DNA of 64,000 nucleotides, from the NCBI RefSeq assembly GCF_022760175.1, contig NZ_CP094326.1, forward strand, positions 3,088,804 to 3,152,803, read 5' to 3'. Made by a program: the position numbers and the translations under genes. Source of the DNA: Zhouia spongiae (GTDB lineage Bacteria; Bacteroidota; Bacteroidia; Flavobacteriales; Flavobacteriaceae). Under the pieces are notes generated by a model. It saw only the letters and a list, made by a program, of their open reading frames with translations. It had not been told where the DNA came from and made no database searches. Of the stretch, positions 45,832 to 56,472 are shown piece after piece; within the stretch, counting starts at the first letter, position 1; each line of letters opens with the position of its first letter.

Positions 45832-47507
45832 TGAAAAAAGTATTGTTCATCTCTGTTTTTATCTTGTTTGTTGGTTGTAAAAACAGCAAGACAACCGGGC
45901 TGATTACCCAAAAGGCACTGGTGGTATCTGCCAGAGAAGAAGCTTCTAAAATAGGTAGTGATATTTTAGCCAAAGGTGGAAATGCTTTTGATGCCATGGC
46001 TGCCACAGGCCTGGCTCTGGCGGTTGCCTATCCCTATGCAGGAAATATTGGGGGTGGTGGTTTTATGGTATACAGGCTCGAAAATGGCGATACAGGTTCG
46101 TTAGACTACAGAGAAAAGGCATCAGAACTAGCCCATAAAAACATGTATCTGGACTCTGCAGGAAATGTAATCCCGGGCAAGTCGTGGTATGGAGTTACAG
46201 CCACTGCGGTCCCCGGAGCTATTGCCGGAATGTTTGAAGCTCACAAACGTTTCGGAAAACTACCGGTCGAAGAAATATTAAAACCGGCTATAACATTGGC
46301 GGAAACAGGTGTGGTTGTTACAAAAAAACAGGAAACCGCTTTAAAGGAATACGGCACTAAGATCATAGAGCTGAGCGGCGACTCTACATTGTTCTCTAAA
46401 AAGTATGTCGAAGGTGATACCATCAGATACATGGCATTGGGAAAGACATTAAAACGGATACTGAAAAACGGTCCGGACGAGTTTTATACAGGGGAAACAG
46501 CAGGATATTTAGTTGATTTTATACAAGAAAAAGGAGGGTATATAACAAAAGAAGATCTGGCAAAATACAAGCCCGAATGGAGAGAACCAATTGTTTTTCA
46601 ATATAAGGATTTGAAGGTTATATCCATGGCACCGCCAAGTAGTGGCGGTATCACCCTGGCTCAAATCATGAAAATGATAGAACCTGACAACCTGAAAAAA
46701 TACGGACATAACAGTCTTAGGACTATACAACTCATAACAGAAGCAGAACGCAGGGCGTATGCAGACAGGAATTATTATCTTGGAGACCCGGATTTTATTG
46801 AAATTCCGATCGGTACTCTTTTATCTGACGAATATTTAAAACAAAGAATGCGTGATTTCTCATTTAAATCGGCAACCCCGTCTGCTGAAGTAAGTCATGG
46901 CAATATAGAAGTTTTTGAAAGTGACGAAACCACCCATTATTCTATCGTCGATCAATATGGAAATGCAGTATCGGTAACCACCACTATCAATGGGGCCTAT
47001 GGAGCCAAATTGTATTGTGATAAATTAGGTTTTTTTCTCAATAATGAAATGGACGATTTTAGTATTAAACCCGGGGTTCCAAACAAGTTTGGCCTGACAG
47101 GGGCGGAAGCTAATAGTATAGCTCCCGAAAAACGGATGTTAAGCAGTATGACCCCTACCATCGTTGAAAAATCAGGAAAACTATACATGGTTGCAGGGAC
47201 ACCTGGCGGTTCGACCATTATAACTTCCGTGCTACAAACGATCCTTAATGTGTATGAATTCGGCATGGGAATGCAGGAAGCCGTAAACGCTCCCAGATTT
47301 CACCATCAATGGTTGCCGGACAGCATAAAAATGGAGCCGGAAGGGTTTGACAAAAATATTAAAGTAAAACTTCAGGAAAAGGGCTACAATATCGACGAAT
47401 CCAATTCGCTGGTATTGGGAAAGGTAGATGCCATTCTTGTTTTAGATAACGGAACACTTGAAGCAGGAGCCGACAAACGAGGAGATGATACAGCTGCCGG
47501 ATTTTAG
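45831..47507 (+). CDS. ggt: Gamma-glutamyltransferase, lipoprotein
   Basis: Transfers or hydrolyses the gamma-glutamyl group of glutathione and related peptides in the periplasm; 558 residues. The signal ends in LFVGC. The proenzyme is cleaved before the catalytic Thr367 in DETTHYSIVDQYGNAVSVTTTIN, where the small subunit begins. The large subunit has GGNAFDAMAATGLALAVAYPYAGNIGGGGFMV and LDYREKAS; the small one has MLSSMTPTIVEKSGKLYMVAGTPGGSTIITSV. The C-terminus GDDTAAGF is typical. Co-translated with acpH. Confidence 0.94.
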   Translation: MKKVLFISVFILFVGCKNSKTTGLITQKALVVSAREEASKIGSDILAKGGNAFDAMAATGLALAVAYPYAGNIGGGGFMVYRLENGDTGSLDYREKASELAHKNMYLDSAGNVIPGKSWYGVTATAVPGAIAGMFEAHKRFGKLPVEEILKPAITLAETGVVVTKKQETALKEYGTKIIELSGDSTLFSKKYVEGDTIRYMALGKTLKRILKNGPDEFYTGETAGYLVDFIQEKGGYITKEDLAKYKPEWREPIVFQYKDLKVISMAPPSSGGITLAQIMKMIEPDNLKKYGHNSLRTIQLITEAERRAYADRNYYLGDPDFIEIPIGTLLSDEYLKQRMRDFSFKSATPSAEVSHGNIEVFESDETTHYSIVDQYGNAVSVTTTINGAYGAKLYCDKLGFFLNNEMDDFSIKPGVPNKFGLTGAEANSIAPEKRMLSSMTPTIVEKSGKLYMVAGTPGGSTIITSVLQTILNVYEFGMGMQEAVNAPRFHHQWLPDSIKMEPEGFDKNIKVKLQEKGYNIDESNSLVLGKVDAILVLDNGTLEAGADKRGDDTAAGF

Positions 47508-47590
47508 CCTCTCGTTATTAGCTTACTCTATGCTTATATAACTTCGTTTTTAGGACTTAAAATTGTAAATTCGCATCTTGCTTTATTACT

Positions 47591-50422
47591 ATGGAGAACT
47601 TTGAAGAATATATAGAGGTAAAAGGTGCCCGTGTACATAACCTGAAAAATATAGATGTAAATATTCCCCGGGAAAAACTTGTTGTAATAACCGGTCTTTC
47701 GGGAAGTGGAAAATCATCGCTGGCATTCGATACAATCTATGCCGAGGGACAAAGGAGGTATATTGAAACCTTCTCTGCTTACGCAAGGCAGTTTTTAGGT
47801 GGCCTGGAACGCCCCGATGTAGATAAGATTGACGGACTTTCGCCGGTTATTGCTATCGAACAAAAAACCACTTCAAAATCGCCCCGCTCCACTGTAGGAA
47901 CTATAACGGAAATATACGATTTCTTAAGGCTTTTATTTGCAAGAGCAGCAGACGCATATAGCTACGAAACAGGAGAAAAAATGGTGAGTTATAGCGATGA
48001 GCAGATAAAGGATCTTATTCTGGAAGGCTTTATAAACAAACGGATAAACGTACTTGCTCCTGTTATCAAAAGCAGAAAAGGACACTACAGGGAATTGTTT
48101 GAGCAGATTTCTAAACAGGGCTTCCTCAAGGTTCGTGTCGATGGAGAAATACTCGACTTGGAACACGGGATGAAAGTCGATCGTTATAAAACCCACGATA
48201 TAGAGATCGTTATAGATAGACTAAAAATCGAAGACACTCCGGAGATTATAAAAAGACTGATGGAAACCATAAATACAGCTATGTATCATGGTGATGATGT
48301 TTTAATGATAATGGATAACGACTCAGGAGAATCTCGTTATTTCAGCAGAAACCTGATGTGTCCAAGCTCAGGGATCTCTTATCCCAATCCTGAACCCAAC
48401 ACTTTTTCCTTTAACTCTCCCAAAGGCATGTGTCCCGAATGCAAAGGGTTAGGAATGATGCACGAGGTAAACCTCGATAAGATCATTCCTAATAAGAATA
48501 CCAATATTAAAAGCGGAGGGATCGTACCTCTCGGGGAACAAAAAGGAAGCTGGATATTCAAACAGATACAGATCATTGCAGAAAGGTATAATTTCAAGCT
48601 TTCCGATCCGATTAAGGATATTCCGGAGGAGGCCATGAACGTCATCCTTTATGGTGGCAAAGAGAAGTTTTCGGTCGAATCTAAAACCCTCGGGATAACC
48701 AGGGATTACAAGATCGATTTTGAAGGTATTGTCAACTTCATCAAAAATCAGTTTGAAGAAAGTAATTCTGCTTCTATAACCAGGTGGGCCAAAGGCTTTA
48801 TGGATAAAGTTGAGTGCCCGGAGTGTAAAGGATCGAGGTTGAGGAAAGAATCACTTTATTTTAAAGTAAACGATAAAAGTATTGCCGACCTGAGTCAGAT
48901 GGACGTTTATGACTTGGCTGATTTTTTTAAAAACCTTCCCGAAAACCTTTCTGAAAAACAATTTAAGATCGCAGAAGAAATCCTTAAAGAAATAAATGCA
49001 AGGATCCGTTTTCTGTTGGATGTGGGGCTCGACTACCTTTCGCTGAACAGGAGTTCTAAATCACTTTCGGGCGGTGAAGCTCAGCGAATTCGGCTTGCTA
49101 CTCAAATAGGATCACAGCTGGTTGGCGTATTATACATTCTCGACGAACCCAGTATCGGACTCCATCAACGGGATAACGAACGCTTAATAAAATCTCTTGA
49201 ATCTTTAAGAGATATCGGAAATTCTGTGATTGTTGTCGAACATGACAAAGACATGATAGAACGTGCCGATCACGTTATTGATATAGGTCCCAAGGCAGGA
49301 AAGCATGGTGGTGAGATCATCTCTCAGGGAAATCCGGATGCATTAAAAAAACACGATACCCTGACAGCTGAATATTTGAACGGAAACAAGGAAATTGCCA
49401 TCCCTGAAAAAAGAAGGAAAGGTAACGGCCATGAAATCACCCTTAAAGGTTGCAGCGGTAATAACTTAAAAAATGTAAGTGTTACATTCCCACTTGGAAA
49501 AATGATCGGTGTTACGGGAGTTTCAGGAAGCGGCAAATCAACATTGATCAATGAGACCCTCTACCCCATTTTAAATACCCACTTCTTCAATGCTGTAAAA
49601 AAACCTATGCCATACAAAAGCATCAAAGGTTTGAAACACATCGACAAAGTAATTGATATCAACCAGTCTCCAATAGGCAGGACACCCCGCTCTAATCCTG
49701 CTACATACACCGGAGTATTCAGCGAAATAAGATCCTTGTTTACAAAAACTCCCGAAGCCATGATAAGGGGTTATAAACCCGGCAGGTTCAGCTTTAATGT
49801 AAAAGGAGGTCGCTGCGAAACATGTCAGGGGGGCGGCTTAAGAGTTATTGAAATGAACTTTTTGCCGGATGTCTATGTCGAGTGTGAAACCTGTAACGGC
49901 AAGCGTTTTAACAGGGAAACCCTGGAAATCCGATATAAAGGGAAGTCGATAGCCGATGTATTGGACATGACTATTAATGAAGGCGTTAAGTTTTTTGAAC
50001 ACATCCCTAAAATTTACCGGAAATTAAAGACCATTCAGGATGTAGGTCTTGGTTACGTAACATTGGGACAACAATCCACTACGCTTTCCGGAGGGGAAGC
50101 ACAACGTATAAAGCTGGCAACTGAATTATCTAAAAGAGACACCGGAAACACTTTTTATATTCTGGACGAACCCACAACTGGTCTTCACTTTGAAGATATA
50201 AGGGTTTTAATGAATGTGTTAAACGAACTGGTCGACAAGGGAAATACCGTTTTAATAATAGAACACAATATGGATGTCATAAAAATGGCAGATCATATTA
50301 TAGATATAGGTTACGAAGGCGGTAAAGGCGGCGGTAAAGTTGTTGCCACAGGCACCCCCGAAGAAATCGTAAAAGACAAAAAAAGTTACACTGCGAAGTT
50401 TTTAAAAAAGGAGCTGCCTTAA
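47591..50422 (+). CDS. uvrA: Excinuclease ABC subunit A
   Basis: Damage-recognition ATPase of nucleotide-excision repair, 943 residues, full length. The first ABC module has Walker A GLSGSGKS (35-42) and the second GVSGSGKS (643-650); both have signature LSGGEAQRI and Walker B YILDEP. Zinc fingers are [10 protein letters not shown] in the first module and [11 protein letters not shown]... CETCNGKRF in the second. [19 protein letters not shown] is the family signature. A weak promoter box TAAATTCG is at 47566-47573. A 9-base-arm hairpin spans the stop codon (50409-50435) but lacks a T tail. Confidence 0.97.
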   Translation: MENFEEYIEVKGARVHNLKNIDVNIPREKLVVITGLSGSGKSSLAFDTIYAEGQRRYIETFSAYARQFLGGLERPDVDKIDGLSPVIAIEQKTTSKSPRSTVGTITEIYDFLRLLFARAADAYSYETGEKMVSYSDEQIKDLILEGFINKRINVLAPVIKSRKGHYRELFEQISKQGFLKVRVDGEILDLEHGMKVDRYKTHDIEIVIDRLKIEDTPEIIKRLMETINTAMYHGDDVLMIMDNDSGESRYFSRNLMCPSSGISYPNPEPNTFSFNSPKGMCPECKGLGMMHEVNLDKIIPNKNTNIKSGGIVPLGEQKGSWIFKQIQIIAERYNFKLSDPIKDIPEEAMNVILYGGKEKFSVESKTLGITRDYKIDFEGIVNFIKNQFEESNSASITRWAKGFMDKVECPECKGSRLRKESLYFKVNDKSIADLSQMDVYDLADFFKNLPENLSEKQFKIAEEILKEINARIRFLLDVGLDYLSLNRSSKSLSGGEAQRIRLATQIGSQLVGVLYILDEPSIGLHQRDNERLIKSLESLRDIGNSVIVVEHDKDMIERADHVIDIGPKAGKHGGEIISQGNPDALKKHDTLTAEYLNGNKEIAIPEKRRKGNGHEITLKGCSGNNLKNVSVTFPLGKMIGVTGVSGSGKSTLINETLYPILNTHFFNAVKKPMPYKSIKGLKHIDKVIDINQSPIGRTPRSNPATYTGVFSEIRSLFTKTPEAMIRGYKPGRFSFNVKGGRCETCQGGGLRVIEMNFLPDVYVECETCNGKRFNRETLEIRYKGKSIADVLDMTINEGVKFFEHIPKIYRKLKTIQDVGLGYVTLGQQSTTLSGGEAQRIKLATELSKRDTGNTFYILDEPTTGLHFEDIRVLMNVLNELVDKGNTVLIIEHNMDVIKMADHIIDIGYEGGKGGGKVVATGTPEEIVKDKKSYTAKFLKKELP

Positions 50423-50499
50423 CAGACAGCTCCTTACAAGAAGTGATTTTACATCCACAAATGAGTTTTCTGATTAAAAATCAGTAAATTACAACATAA

Positions 50500-50685
<186 letters not shown>

Positions 50686-50712
50686 TTATTAAAAATCAGG
50701 TATGATTACCCG

Positions 50713-50746
50713 GCAAACCTTCTAATTATAAAGGTTTGCTTTTTTA
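50713..50746 (+). terminator. Terminator after the small membrane protein gene
   Basis: GCAAACCTT-CTAATTATA-AAGGTTTGC and six T residues. Confidence 0.88.
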
Positions 50747-50872
50747 TGCAGTAAACGATCGTAGTACATCAAGACATCTAGGACAAATAAATCAAATAAA
50801 ACACTAATTCAGTTACCGGATAAACACACAATATGTATAAATTTGAGAAAAGAAACTAATATATAATCATAT

Positions 50873-51562
50873 ATGAGAAAAGAAACACATCATAAGGGTT
50901 GGAACGAGATAAAGACAAACGATTCATGGGCCATTTTTAAAATAATGGGAGAATTTGTCAATGGCTTTGAAAAAATGAGTCAAATCGGACCATGTGTATC
51001 CATTTTTGGTTCTGCTCGTACGAAACCTGACGATCCGCAGTATATATTAGCAGAGAAGATCGCTAAAAAAATTGTAGAGGCCGGCTATGGAGTTATAACC
51101 GGTGGCGGACCGGGAATAATGGAAGCCGGAAACAAAGGGGCTCATCTTGGTGGCGGTACTTCTGTAGGATTGAATATAGACCTGCCGTTTGAACAACATG
51201 ACAATCCGTATATCGATAGCGACAAAAACCTTCAATTTGATTATTTCTTTGTTCGTAAAGTAATGTTTGTAAAATATTCTCAGGGATTTGTTGTTATGCC
51301 CGGAGGATTCGGAACACTCGATGAGCTTTTTGAAGCCATGACATTAATTCAGACCAAAAAGATCGCAAAGTTTCCTATCATTCTCGTAGGTTCAGAATTC
51401 TGGGAAGGTTTATTTGAATGGGTAAAGAGAGTATTACTCGAAAAACATGGAAAGGTAAGCCCGGAAGACCTGAACCTTATCAAAATAGTAGATTCGGAAG
51501 ATGAAGTTATAGAGGCTTTAGATGCGTTCTATAAAAAATACAACTTAAGCCCTAACTTTTAA
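50873..51562 (+). CDS. LOG-family Rossmann protein (TIGR00730; nucleotide phosphoribohydrolase-like)
   Basis: 229 residues in the LOG family, whose members release a base from cytokinin or purine nucleoside monophosphates. The nucleotide-binding parts are CVSIFGSARTKPDDPQY, GYGVITGGGPGIMEAGNKGAHLGGG and the catalytic PGGFGTLDELFEAMTLIQTKKI (family motif PGGxGTxxE). The substrate is unknown in Bacteroidota; AMP is possible. A TAAATTTG -7 box lies at 50838-50845. Convergent with ppc. Confidence 0.9.
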   Translation: MRKETHHKGWNEIKTNDSWAIFKIMGEFVNGFEKMSQIGPCVSIFGSARTKPDDPQYILAEKIAKKIVEAGYGVITGGGPGIMEAGNKGAHLGGGTSVGLNIDLPFEQHDNPYIDSDKNLQFDYFFVRKVMFVKYSQGFVVMPGGFGTLDELFEAMTLIQTKKIAKFPIILVGSEFWEGLFEWVKRVLLEKHGKVSPEDLNLIKIVDSEDEVIEALDAFYKKYNLSPNF

Positions 51563-51567
51563 TTCAT

Positions 51568-51700
51568 AAGGAGTTACCTAAAAAAGGGAGGCATTGTCAG
51601 TTCGAGCACAGTCGAGAACTAATAGCAGTTGATTATCAATAGGTTTCGACTGCGCTCAATCTGACATCCGGTTTAAAAATAACTTTTTAGCCCCTCTCTT
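51568..51700. repeat. MITE-like element with nested inverted repeats
   Basis: The outer ends AAGGAGTTACCTAAAAAAG and CTTTTTAGCCCCTCTCTT are loosely inverted. An inner pair, TGTCAGTTCGAGCACAGTCG (from 51595) and its inverted partner ending CTGACA at 51666, matches at 21 of 26 bases. The CGAGCnCAGTCGA core resembles repeats widespread in flavobacterial spacers. It fills the convergent spacer between the LOG and ppc genes. Confidence 0.6.
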
Positions 51701-51705
51701 CTTTT

Positions 51706-54294
51706 TTAAGCGGAGTTTCTACTCGCATTAATATTTCCGAATAACGACCGTGTAACCATCTTTTCATAAGTCTCTAGTTCATCTTTATTAATCTTTTTCT
51801 CCCTATGCATTTCCTGTAACTTTCGCAATCCGTATTGCTGAATCGTCAATAACGGCAATACGATTTTTTCTCTGACATGTATAGAAGCCCTCATCGTCGG
51901 AGAATCTTCCATCAGTTTTGAATATCCCGTTAATTTTAATATCATAGATTTGCTTCGTTGGTACTCGTCGTGGATCTGATTCCAGAATGCACCGTATTCC
52001 TTATCATATTTCATATACGCGGTTAATTTAAAATATGATTTGGTTAAACTCATCATACTATTTTCCAGCAAAGTCCTGAAAAACAATGAATTTTTATACA
52101 GTGATTCTAATTTATCCCATTCGCCATTATTTGAAAAAGCCTCTAACGCTATCCCCACACCATAAAAACCAGGTACGTTCTGTTTTAACTGACTCCAGCT
52201 ACCTACAAATGGAATTGCACGCAGGTCAGAGAATACAAGTTCATCTGATTTCCCACGCTTGGATGGCCTGCTTCCGATATTTGTCTTTGCATAGTACTTA
52301 AGAGTACTCATCTCCTCCAGGTATGGTAAAAACTTAGGGTGATTTTTAAAATCAACATAAGCGTTATAACTCACTTCTGCCAGGCGGTTCATCGTACTTC
52401 TGTCTTCTTTTGATAAAAGGTTTTCATCCTCTTGATCAAAAGCTTGATTTGCCACTCCGGAACTGATCAGTTGCTCTAAATTGTACTGACATGAATCTAT
52501 GGTGCCGAAATTTGAACTAATGGTTTGTCCCTGGATCGTTAATTGTACTTCTTCATTTTCAATTGTTGGTCCCAGAGAGGCATAGAACTGATGGGTTTTC
52601 CCTCCTCCTCTTGCCGGCGGACCTCCTCTTCCGTCAAAGAACATTACTTTTATATCGTATTTTCTCGATATTTCAGTGAGTCTTTCTTTTGCTTTATAAA
52701 TTGCCCAATTGGCCATTAAATATCCTCCGTCCTTGGTGCCGTCGGAAAAACCAAGCATGATGGTTTGCTTTTTACCTCTTCGCTTTATATGTGCTGCATA
52801 TACCTTATTGGAATACAAGGTTTCCATAACCTCATGCGCCACTTCGAGGTCGTCTACTGTTTCAAACAACGGAATGACATCCAGATCAGGTTGGCTCCAG
52901 TCGCATAAACGAATCATGGCGAAGGCTTCCATAACATTAATAACACTTCCGTTATTACTTATAATATAGCGATTGCACCCTCTTTCTCCATTCTTATCCT
53001 GAATAGTTTTTACAGCATAGATAGAAGCCAGCGTCTTTTTAGCCATTTCATCTTTAAAGAGCTCAGGATCTAACTTCCCTTCCACTTTACTCAACACTTC
53101 AATCTGCTCTTTGTCCGATAGCAATTCATAATTCTTTGGAAATATATCTAATCCCATTTCCCACGATTCCCTAACGATATTCGAAAGAACATTATGATGT
53201 ACTCTGGAATCTTGTCGTATGTCAAGGGTGGCAAAATGAAGCCCGAAAAGCTTCACCTTATTAATCATACTGCTGATCTCTTCAACGTACAACGACTGAT
53301 GCTTATTTATCAGGATTTCCTTAACCTGAGTGAGCACCTCTAAAATTTCAGGCGCAGTGATGGTAGGTTTCTTATCTTCTTTAAATATGTTTTCGTATAA
53401 ACGGGCTTCTAAATCAGAGATCATTACATCTACCTCATTGAAAGTGATCTTTCTTTTTAGTCGCCTGACGTCCCTGTAATAATTTCTTATAACCGTACTC
53501 CTCAACCGGTTTGCAACCTTCAGTGTTATTTCTGTTGTTACAAAGGGGTTACCGTCCCGGTCACCTCCTGGCCAGAATCCAAGATTGACAATATCATTAT
53601 CAATCTCCTCATCTTGTAATATATTATCTTGTATATAATTGTATATCCTGCTCATCGAATGGTAAAACACATTCTCCAGATACCAATTCAGGCTTACGGC
53701 TTCGTCAAAGGGAGATGGCTTTTCTTTTTTAAAGAATGGGGTTTTTCCCAATTGCGCCAGTAACTTTTTGATCAGGGTAAGGTCGTTGGCTTCAATGGCT
53801 TTGGCTAAATCGGTAATGATACCTAGAACCGGTCCCGGGTAAAACTGGGTTGGATGCGCCGTTAAAACTGTCCTGACATTGAATTTTTTAAGGTTCTCTA
53901 TCAATTCTTTGCCTTTGTTTTTGGCCTGGGCTTCTTCTTTGAGGTTCCTGAGAGTTCCCCGACCATCCATATTGTTTATGACAGGAAATGCCGCATCTTC
54001 TATAGCGTCAAACAAGACAACCTGACGTTCGATATATTGAATAAACCTGAACAGAAGTGCTGTTTTTTCTTCTTCACCTGGGTTGTCGAAATACTTATTA
54101 AAAAAGGCTTCCACAATTTCCGAAGGGTTCTTATCACTATCAAAGCCTTTCTCGCAAAATTCACTAAACAAGGGTAACATTACCCCGGTATTTGTAATTT
54201 CATCAAATGGCAGTGTAATGAAAATACTATTATAAATCTGATACTTTGCCAGTACACTCTCATTAAATCGATCTATCTTCGGTTTTCTTGACAT
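51706..54294 (-). CDS. ppc: Phosphoenolpyruvate carboxylase
   Basis: Converts PEP and bicarbonate to oxaloacetate, replenishing the TCA cycle; 862 residues, near the bacterial norm. The catalytic His is in VLTAHPTQFYPGP, bicarbonate/PEP site GFWPGGDRDGNPFVT, TLDIRQDSRVH, and MLGFSDGTKDGGYL. The glycine-rich loop reads FFDGRGGPPARGGG, where most enzymes have FHGRGG.xGRGG. The C-terminus is ...NASRNSA instead of the usual NTG. These are departures from the E. coli pattern but probably a lineage variant rather than loss of function. Confidence 0.92.
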   Translation of the reverse strand: MSRKPKIDRFNESVLAKYQIYNSIFITLPFDEITNTGVMLPLFSEFCEKGFDSDKNPSEIVEAFFNKYFDNPGEEEKTALLFRFIQYIERQVVLFDAIEDAAFPVINNMDGRGTLRNLKEEAQAKNKGKELIENLKKFNVRTVLTAHPTQFYPGPVLGIITDLAKAIEANDLTLIKKLLAQLGKTPFFKKEKPSPFDEAVSLNWYLENVFYHSMSRIYNYIQDNILQDEEIDNDIVNLGFWPGGDRDGNPFVTTEITLKVANRLRSTVIRNYYRDVRRLKRKITFNEVDVMISDLEARLYENIFKEDKKPTITAPEILEVLTQVKEILINKHQSLYVEEISSMINKVKLFGLHFATLDIRQDSRVHHNVLSNIVRESWEMGLDIFPKNYELLSDKEQIEVLSKVEGKLDPELFKDEMAKKTLASIYAVKTIQDKNGERGCNRYIISNNGSVINVMEAFAMIRLCDWSQPDLDVIPLFETVDDLEVAHEVMETLYSNKVYAAHIKRRGKKQTIMLGFSDGTKDGGYLMANWAIYKAKERLTEISRKYDIKVMFFDGRGGPPARGGGKTHQFYASLGPTIENEEVQLTIQGQTISSNFGTIDSCQYNLEQLISSGVANQAFDQEDENLLSKEDRSTMNRLAEVSYNAYVDFKNHPKFLPYLEEMSTLKYYAKTNIGSRPSKRGKSDELVFSDLRAIPFVGSWSQLKQNVPGFYGVGIALEAFSNNGEWDKLESLYKNSLFFRTLLENSMMSLTKSYFKLTAYMKYDKEYGAFWNQIHDEYQRSKSMILKLTGYSKLMEDSPTMRASIHVREKIVLPLLTIQQYGLRKLQEMHREKKINKDELETYEKMVTRSLFGNINASRNSA

Positions 54295-54320
54295 AGGTTG
54301 ATATTTTTTCGTGAAAATAC

Positions 54321-54355
54321 AAAAAACCCTTCCAAATACCAGACTGGAAGGGTTT
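54321..54355 (-). terminator. Terminator of the Lrp/AsnC gene
   Basis: On the minus strand AAACCCTTCCA... TGGAAGGGTTT with 11-base arms, followed by TTTTG. It separates the regulator from ppc. Confidence 0.85.
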
Positions 54356-54398
54356 GTTTAAGTGTTTACCACATAAATTAAACGTATTGTGTCATTTA

Positions 54399-54878
54399 TT
54401 ACAATTCATTAAATATAGTGTGCATTAATCTCTTTTTATCATTGATACTTTCTTCTAATGAGATCATGGTTTCCGTTCTGGAAACACCATCTATGTCATC
54501 GATCATGAAAATCACTTCTTTGGCATGCTTGGTATCCTTTGCTCTAATTTTACAAAACAAATTGAATTTGCCTGTAGTAACAGAAGCAACCGTTATGTAA
54601 GGGATCTCATTCAGCCTTTCCAATACGAATTTCGTTTGATGTGTTTTTTCAAGAAAAATACCTACGTAAGCGATAAACGCATAACCTAATTTTTCATAAT
54701 CAAGTGTTAAAGATGAACCTTTGATAATTCCGGCATCTTCCATCTTTTTTACCCTAACGTGTACCGTACCGGCAGATATCAATAACTTTTTAGCTATATC
54801 TGTAAATGGAGTACGGGTATTGTCTATTAACATATCCAGTATCTGGTGATCTACTTCGTCTAATTTAAATTTCGCCAT
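54399..54878 (-). CDS. Lrp/AsnC-family transcriptional regulator
   Basis: 159 residues, standard size. The N-terminal winged HTH is KLDEVDHQILDMLIDNTRTPFTDIAKKLLISAGTVHVRVKKMEDAGIIKG. The C-terminal RAM/AsnC ligand-binding domain follows (GYAFIAYVGIFLEKT ... DDIDGVSRTETMISLEESI). It probably senses an amino acid; the effector is not visible. It has its own terminator and is not obviously linked to ppc, though feast/famine control of ppc would be plausible. Confidence 0.93.
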   Translation of the reverse strand: MAKFKLDEVDHQILDMLIDNTRTPFTDIAKKLLISAGTVHVRVKKMEDAGIIKGSSLTLDYEKLGYAFIAYVGIFLEKTHQTKFVLERLNEIPYITVASVTTGKFNLFCKIRAKDTKHAKEVIFMIDDIDGVSRTETMISLEESINDKKRLMHTIFNEL

Positions 54879-54968
54879 AACTATTTTGAATTTCCAGCAA
54901 AAATATCAAAAAAATATACACAAACGTTAGTTTATTAGAGCAAATTCCGGGTTAGCGTTAAATTATTA

Positions 54969-56087
54969 TTAAGTTATTTGCCGATTTTTTAAGATTTCCG
55001 TAATATCCAGTCTCCCAAACCCCTTTATTTCAAACGATTTAGTAGAATTTCTATCAATATTTTGCTCTATGTGTCCATATAAAGCTTTCAGATCCCCAGA
55101 TTTTTCAATAGTCGGGAGCAAATGAAGCTTCTTTCCAATCAATGTTTCCTTGTACAGAATTCCGACATCATTTTTCATCCCCTTCCCGTTAACATCTCTG
55201 AGTATGATATCTAAAAACAACTTGTCGTTCTCTGGTATCCTGAAATATGATTCATAATCATTTCCGGTTATTTTCTGATCAGCTATATACTGTAATGCCT
55301 CACATAATGATATAAAAATATACCTCCGCGTTTCTTCACGCAAATAATCTCCGGGAAAGTGCCCGGACTCAAACAATACGGTAGGCACCCCTGCCGCTTG
55401 AAATGTATCACCAACGCAATTTAAGTTAAATCCGTCATCATATCTCCCTACCTGATTCGGGATGAGTGTCTGTAACGCCTCATTCATCCGGACAATGATT
55501 TCCATACTCTTCTTTCTGGTCGTAGTCACAGAACGTTCTTTATCCTCAGAAGGCGATAAAAACGAGACCGTGGCAGGCTTGTTCACCTTGCCGGCACTGA
55601 AAATAGTTCGCTGATCATGTAGATTAAAGCAATAATCAGGTTTAAAATCATTAAAAACAGTCTTTAGGACAACGCTTTCCGGCTGAGATAGTTGTTGCGC
55701 ATCCCTGTTCAGGTCAACATCATTCGCATTTACCCTGGTGTAATTTTCTGCCCCATCCGGATTCAGCATCGGTATGATACAAATACTGCAATTATTCAGG
55801 ATATTTCGAGTTCGTATACTTTTACCGTCCTGTAAGAGCTTCAATAAGTCAAATACTGCCTTGGTAGTGGTTGATTCATTACCATGCATTTGCGACCACA
55901 TAAGAACTTTCTGATCTCCCTTTCCTGTTTTTATAGCATATATAGGCTTGTTCCGGACCGATGTACCAACGACGGAGACTTTAAAATCAGCAGGCAAATT
56001 CCTTATTATAAAATCGATATCTTTTAACGTTATATACCTTCCATATAACCGGTCTTCTTTATAATGATCAGTATCGGTGCTATTCAT
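54969..56087 (-). CDS. M14-family zinc carboxypeptidase
   Basis: 372 residues with no signal peptide. The metal ligands are His and Glu in MWSQMHGNESTTTKAVFDLL (HxxE) and His in CFNLHDQRTIFS. Substrate-binding VDLNRDAQ has the Asn-Arg of M14 enzymes, and the catalytic Glu is probably in VLFESGHFPGDYLREETRRY. The C-terminal ~110 residues are an added, unidentified domain (VNGKGMKNDVGILYKETLIG). Peptidoglycan or peptide tails are possible substrates. It is divergent from the XRE regulator, whose operator array lies between the two genes. Confidence 0.87.
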   Translation of the reverse strand: MNSTDTDHYKEDRLYGRYITLKDIDFIIRNLPADFKVSVVGTSVRNKPIYAIKTGKGDQKVLMWSQMHGNESTTTKAVFDLLKLLQDGKSIRTRNILNNCSICIIPMLNPDGAENYTRVNANDVDLNRDAQQLSQPESVVLKTVFNDFKPDYCFNLHDQRTIFSAGKVNKPATVSFLSPSEDKERSVTTTRKKSMEIIVRMNEALQTLIPNQVGRYDDGFNLNCVGDTFQAAGVPTVLFESGHFPGDYLREETRRYIFISLCEALQYIADQKITGNDYESYFRIPENDKLFLDIILRDVNGKGMKNDVGILYKETLIGKKLHLLPTIEKSGDLKALYGHIEQNIDRNSTKSFEIKGFGRLDITEILKNRQIT

Positions 56088-56193
56088 TTTATTTTATTTA
56101 GGATTACAAAAGTAATTAATAATAGCATCTTCCAGTTGGAATAGCTCATATCTAACGTATTCAAATCAGGCTGTTACAAAGTTAAATTCAAAC

Positions 56194-56470
56194 ACGTTTA
56201 AAATTGTAAACAACGTGCTTTACAGTTGTAAACGTGAACTTTGTCAATTTTTGTTTAGTCATGTAAACGCATCGTATTTCCCATACGTGCTTTCTACGAC
56301 TATTTAGACAGAAAGAACATTTTGAAAGATAATTTGTATAAAATCAGTTTGATATGTTACTATATTTAAACTAACACTTTATGTTTGTCGGTCTGATTTC
56401 GGAGTCTTTTTTGCTATTTGTTATATTTTATTTACATTTGTAATCAATACAAATGTTTAACGTTGTAAAC
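56194..56470. promoter_or_regulatory. GTAAAC repeat array between M14 and XRE genes
   Basis: TTGTAAAC occurs at 56204-56211, 56226-56233 (exactly 22 bases apart) and 56463-56470, with ATGTAAAC at 56261-56268. Inverted partners surround them: GTTTA before AAATTGTAAAC, and CACGTT...AACGTG at about 56194-56217. The last copy abuts the XRE start codon. They look like operator sites, most likely for the XRE protein itself and possibly also controlling the divergent M14 gene (inference). Confidence 0.5.
56411..56440 (+). promoter_or_regulatory. Promoter of the XRE regulator gene
   Basis: TTG (56411-56413), 19 bases, then TACATTTG (56433-56440), an exact match, ending 32 bases before ATG 56473. Confidence 0.7.
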
Positions 56471-56472
56471 AA

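Noticed and set aside
50409-50435. Hairpin AAGGAGCTG/CAGCTCCTT at the uvrA stop as a terminator
   Set aside because: No T run on either strand and part of the arm is coding, so termination is not supported.
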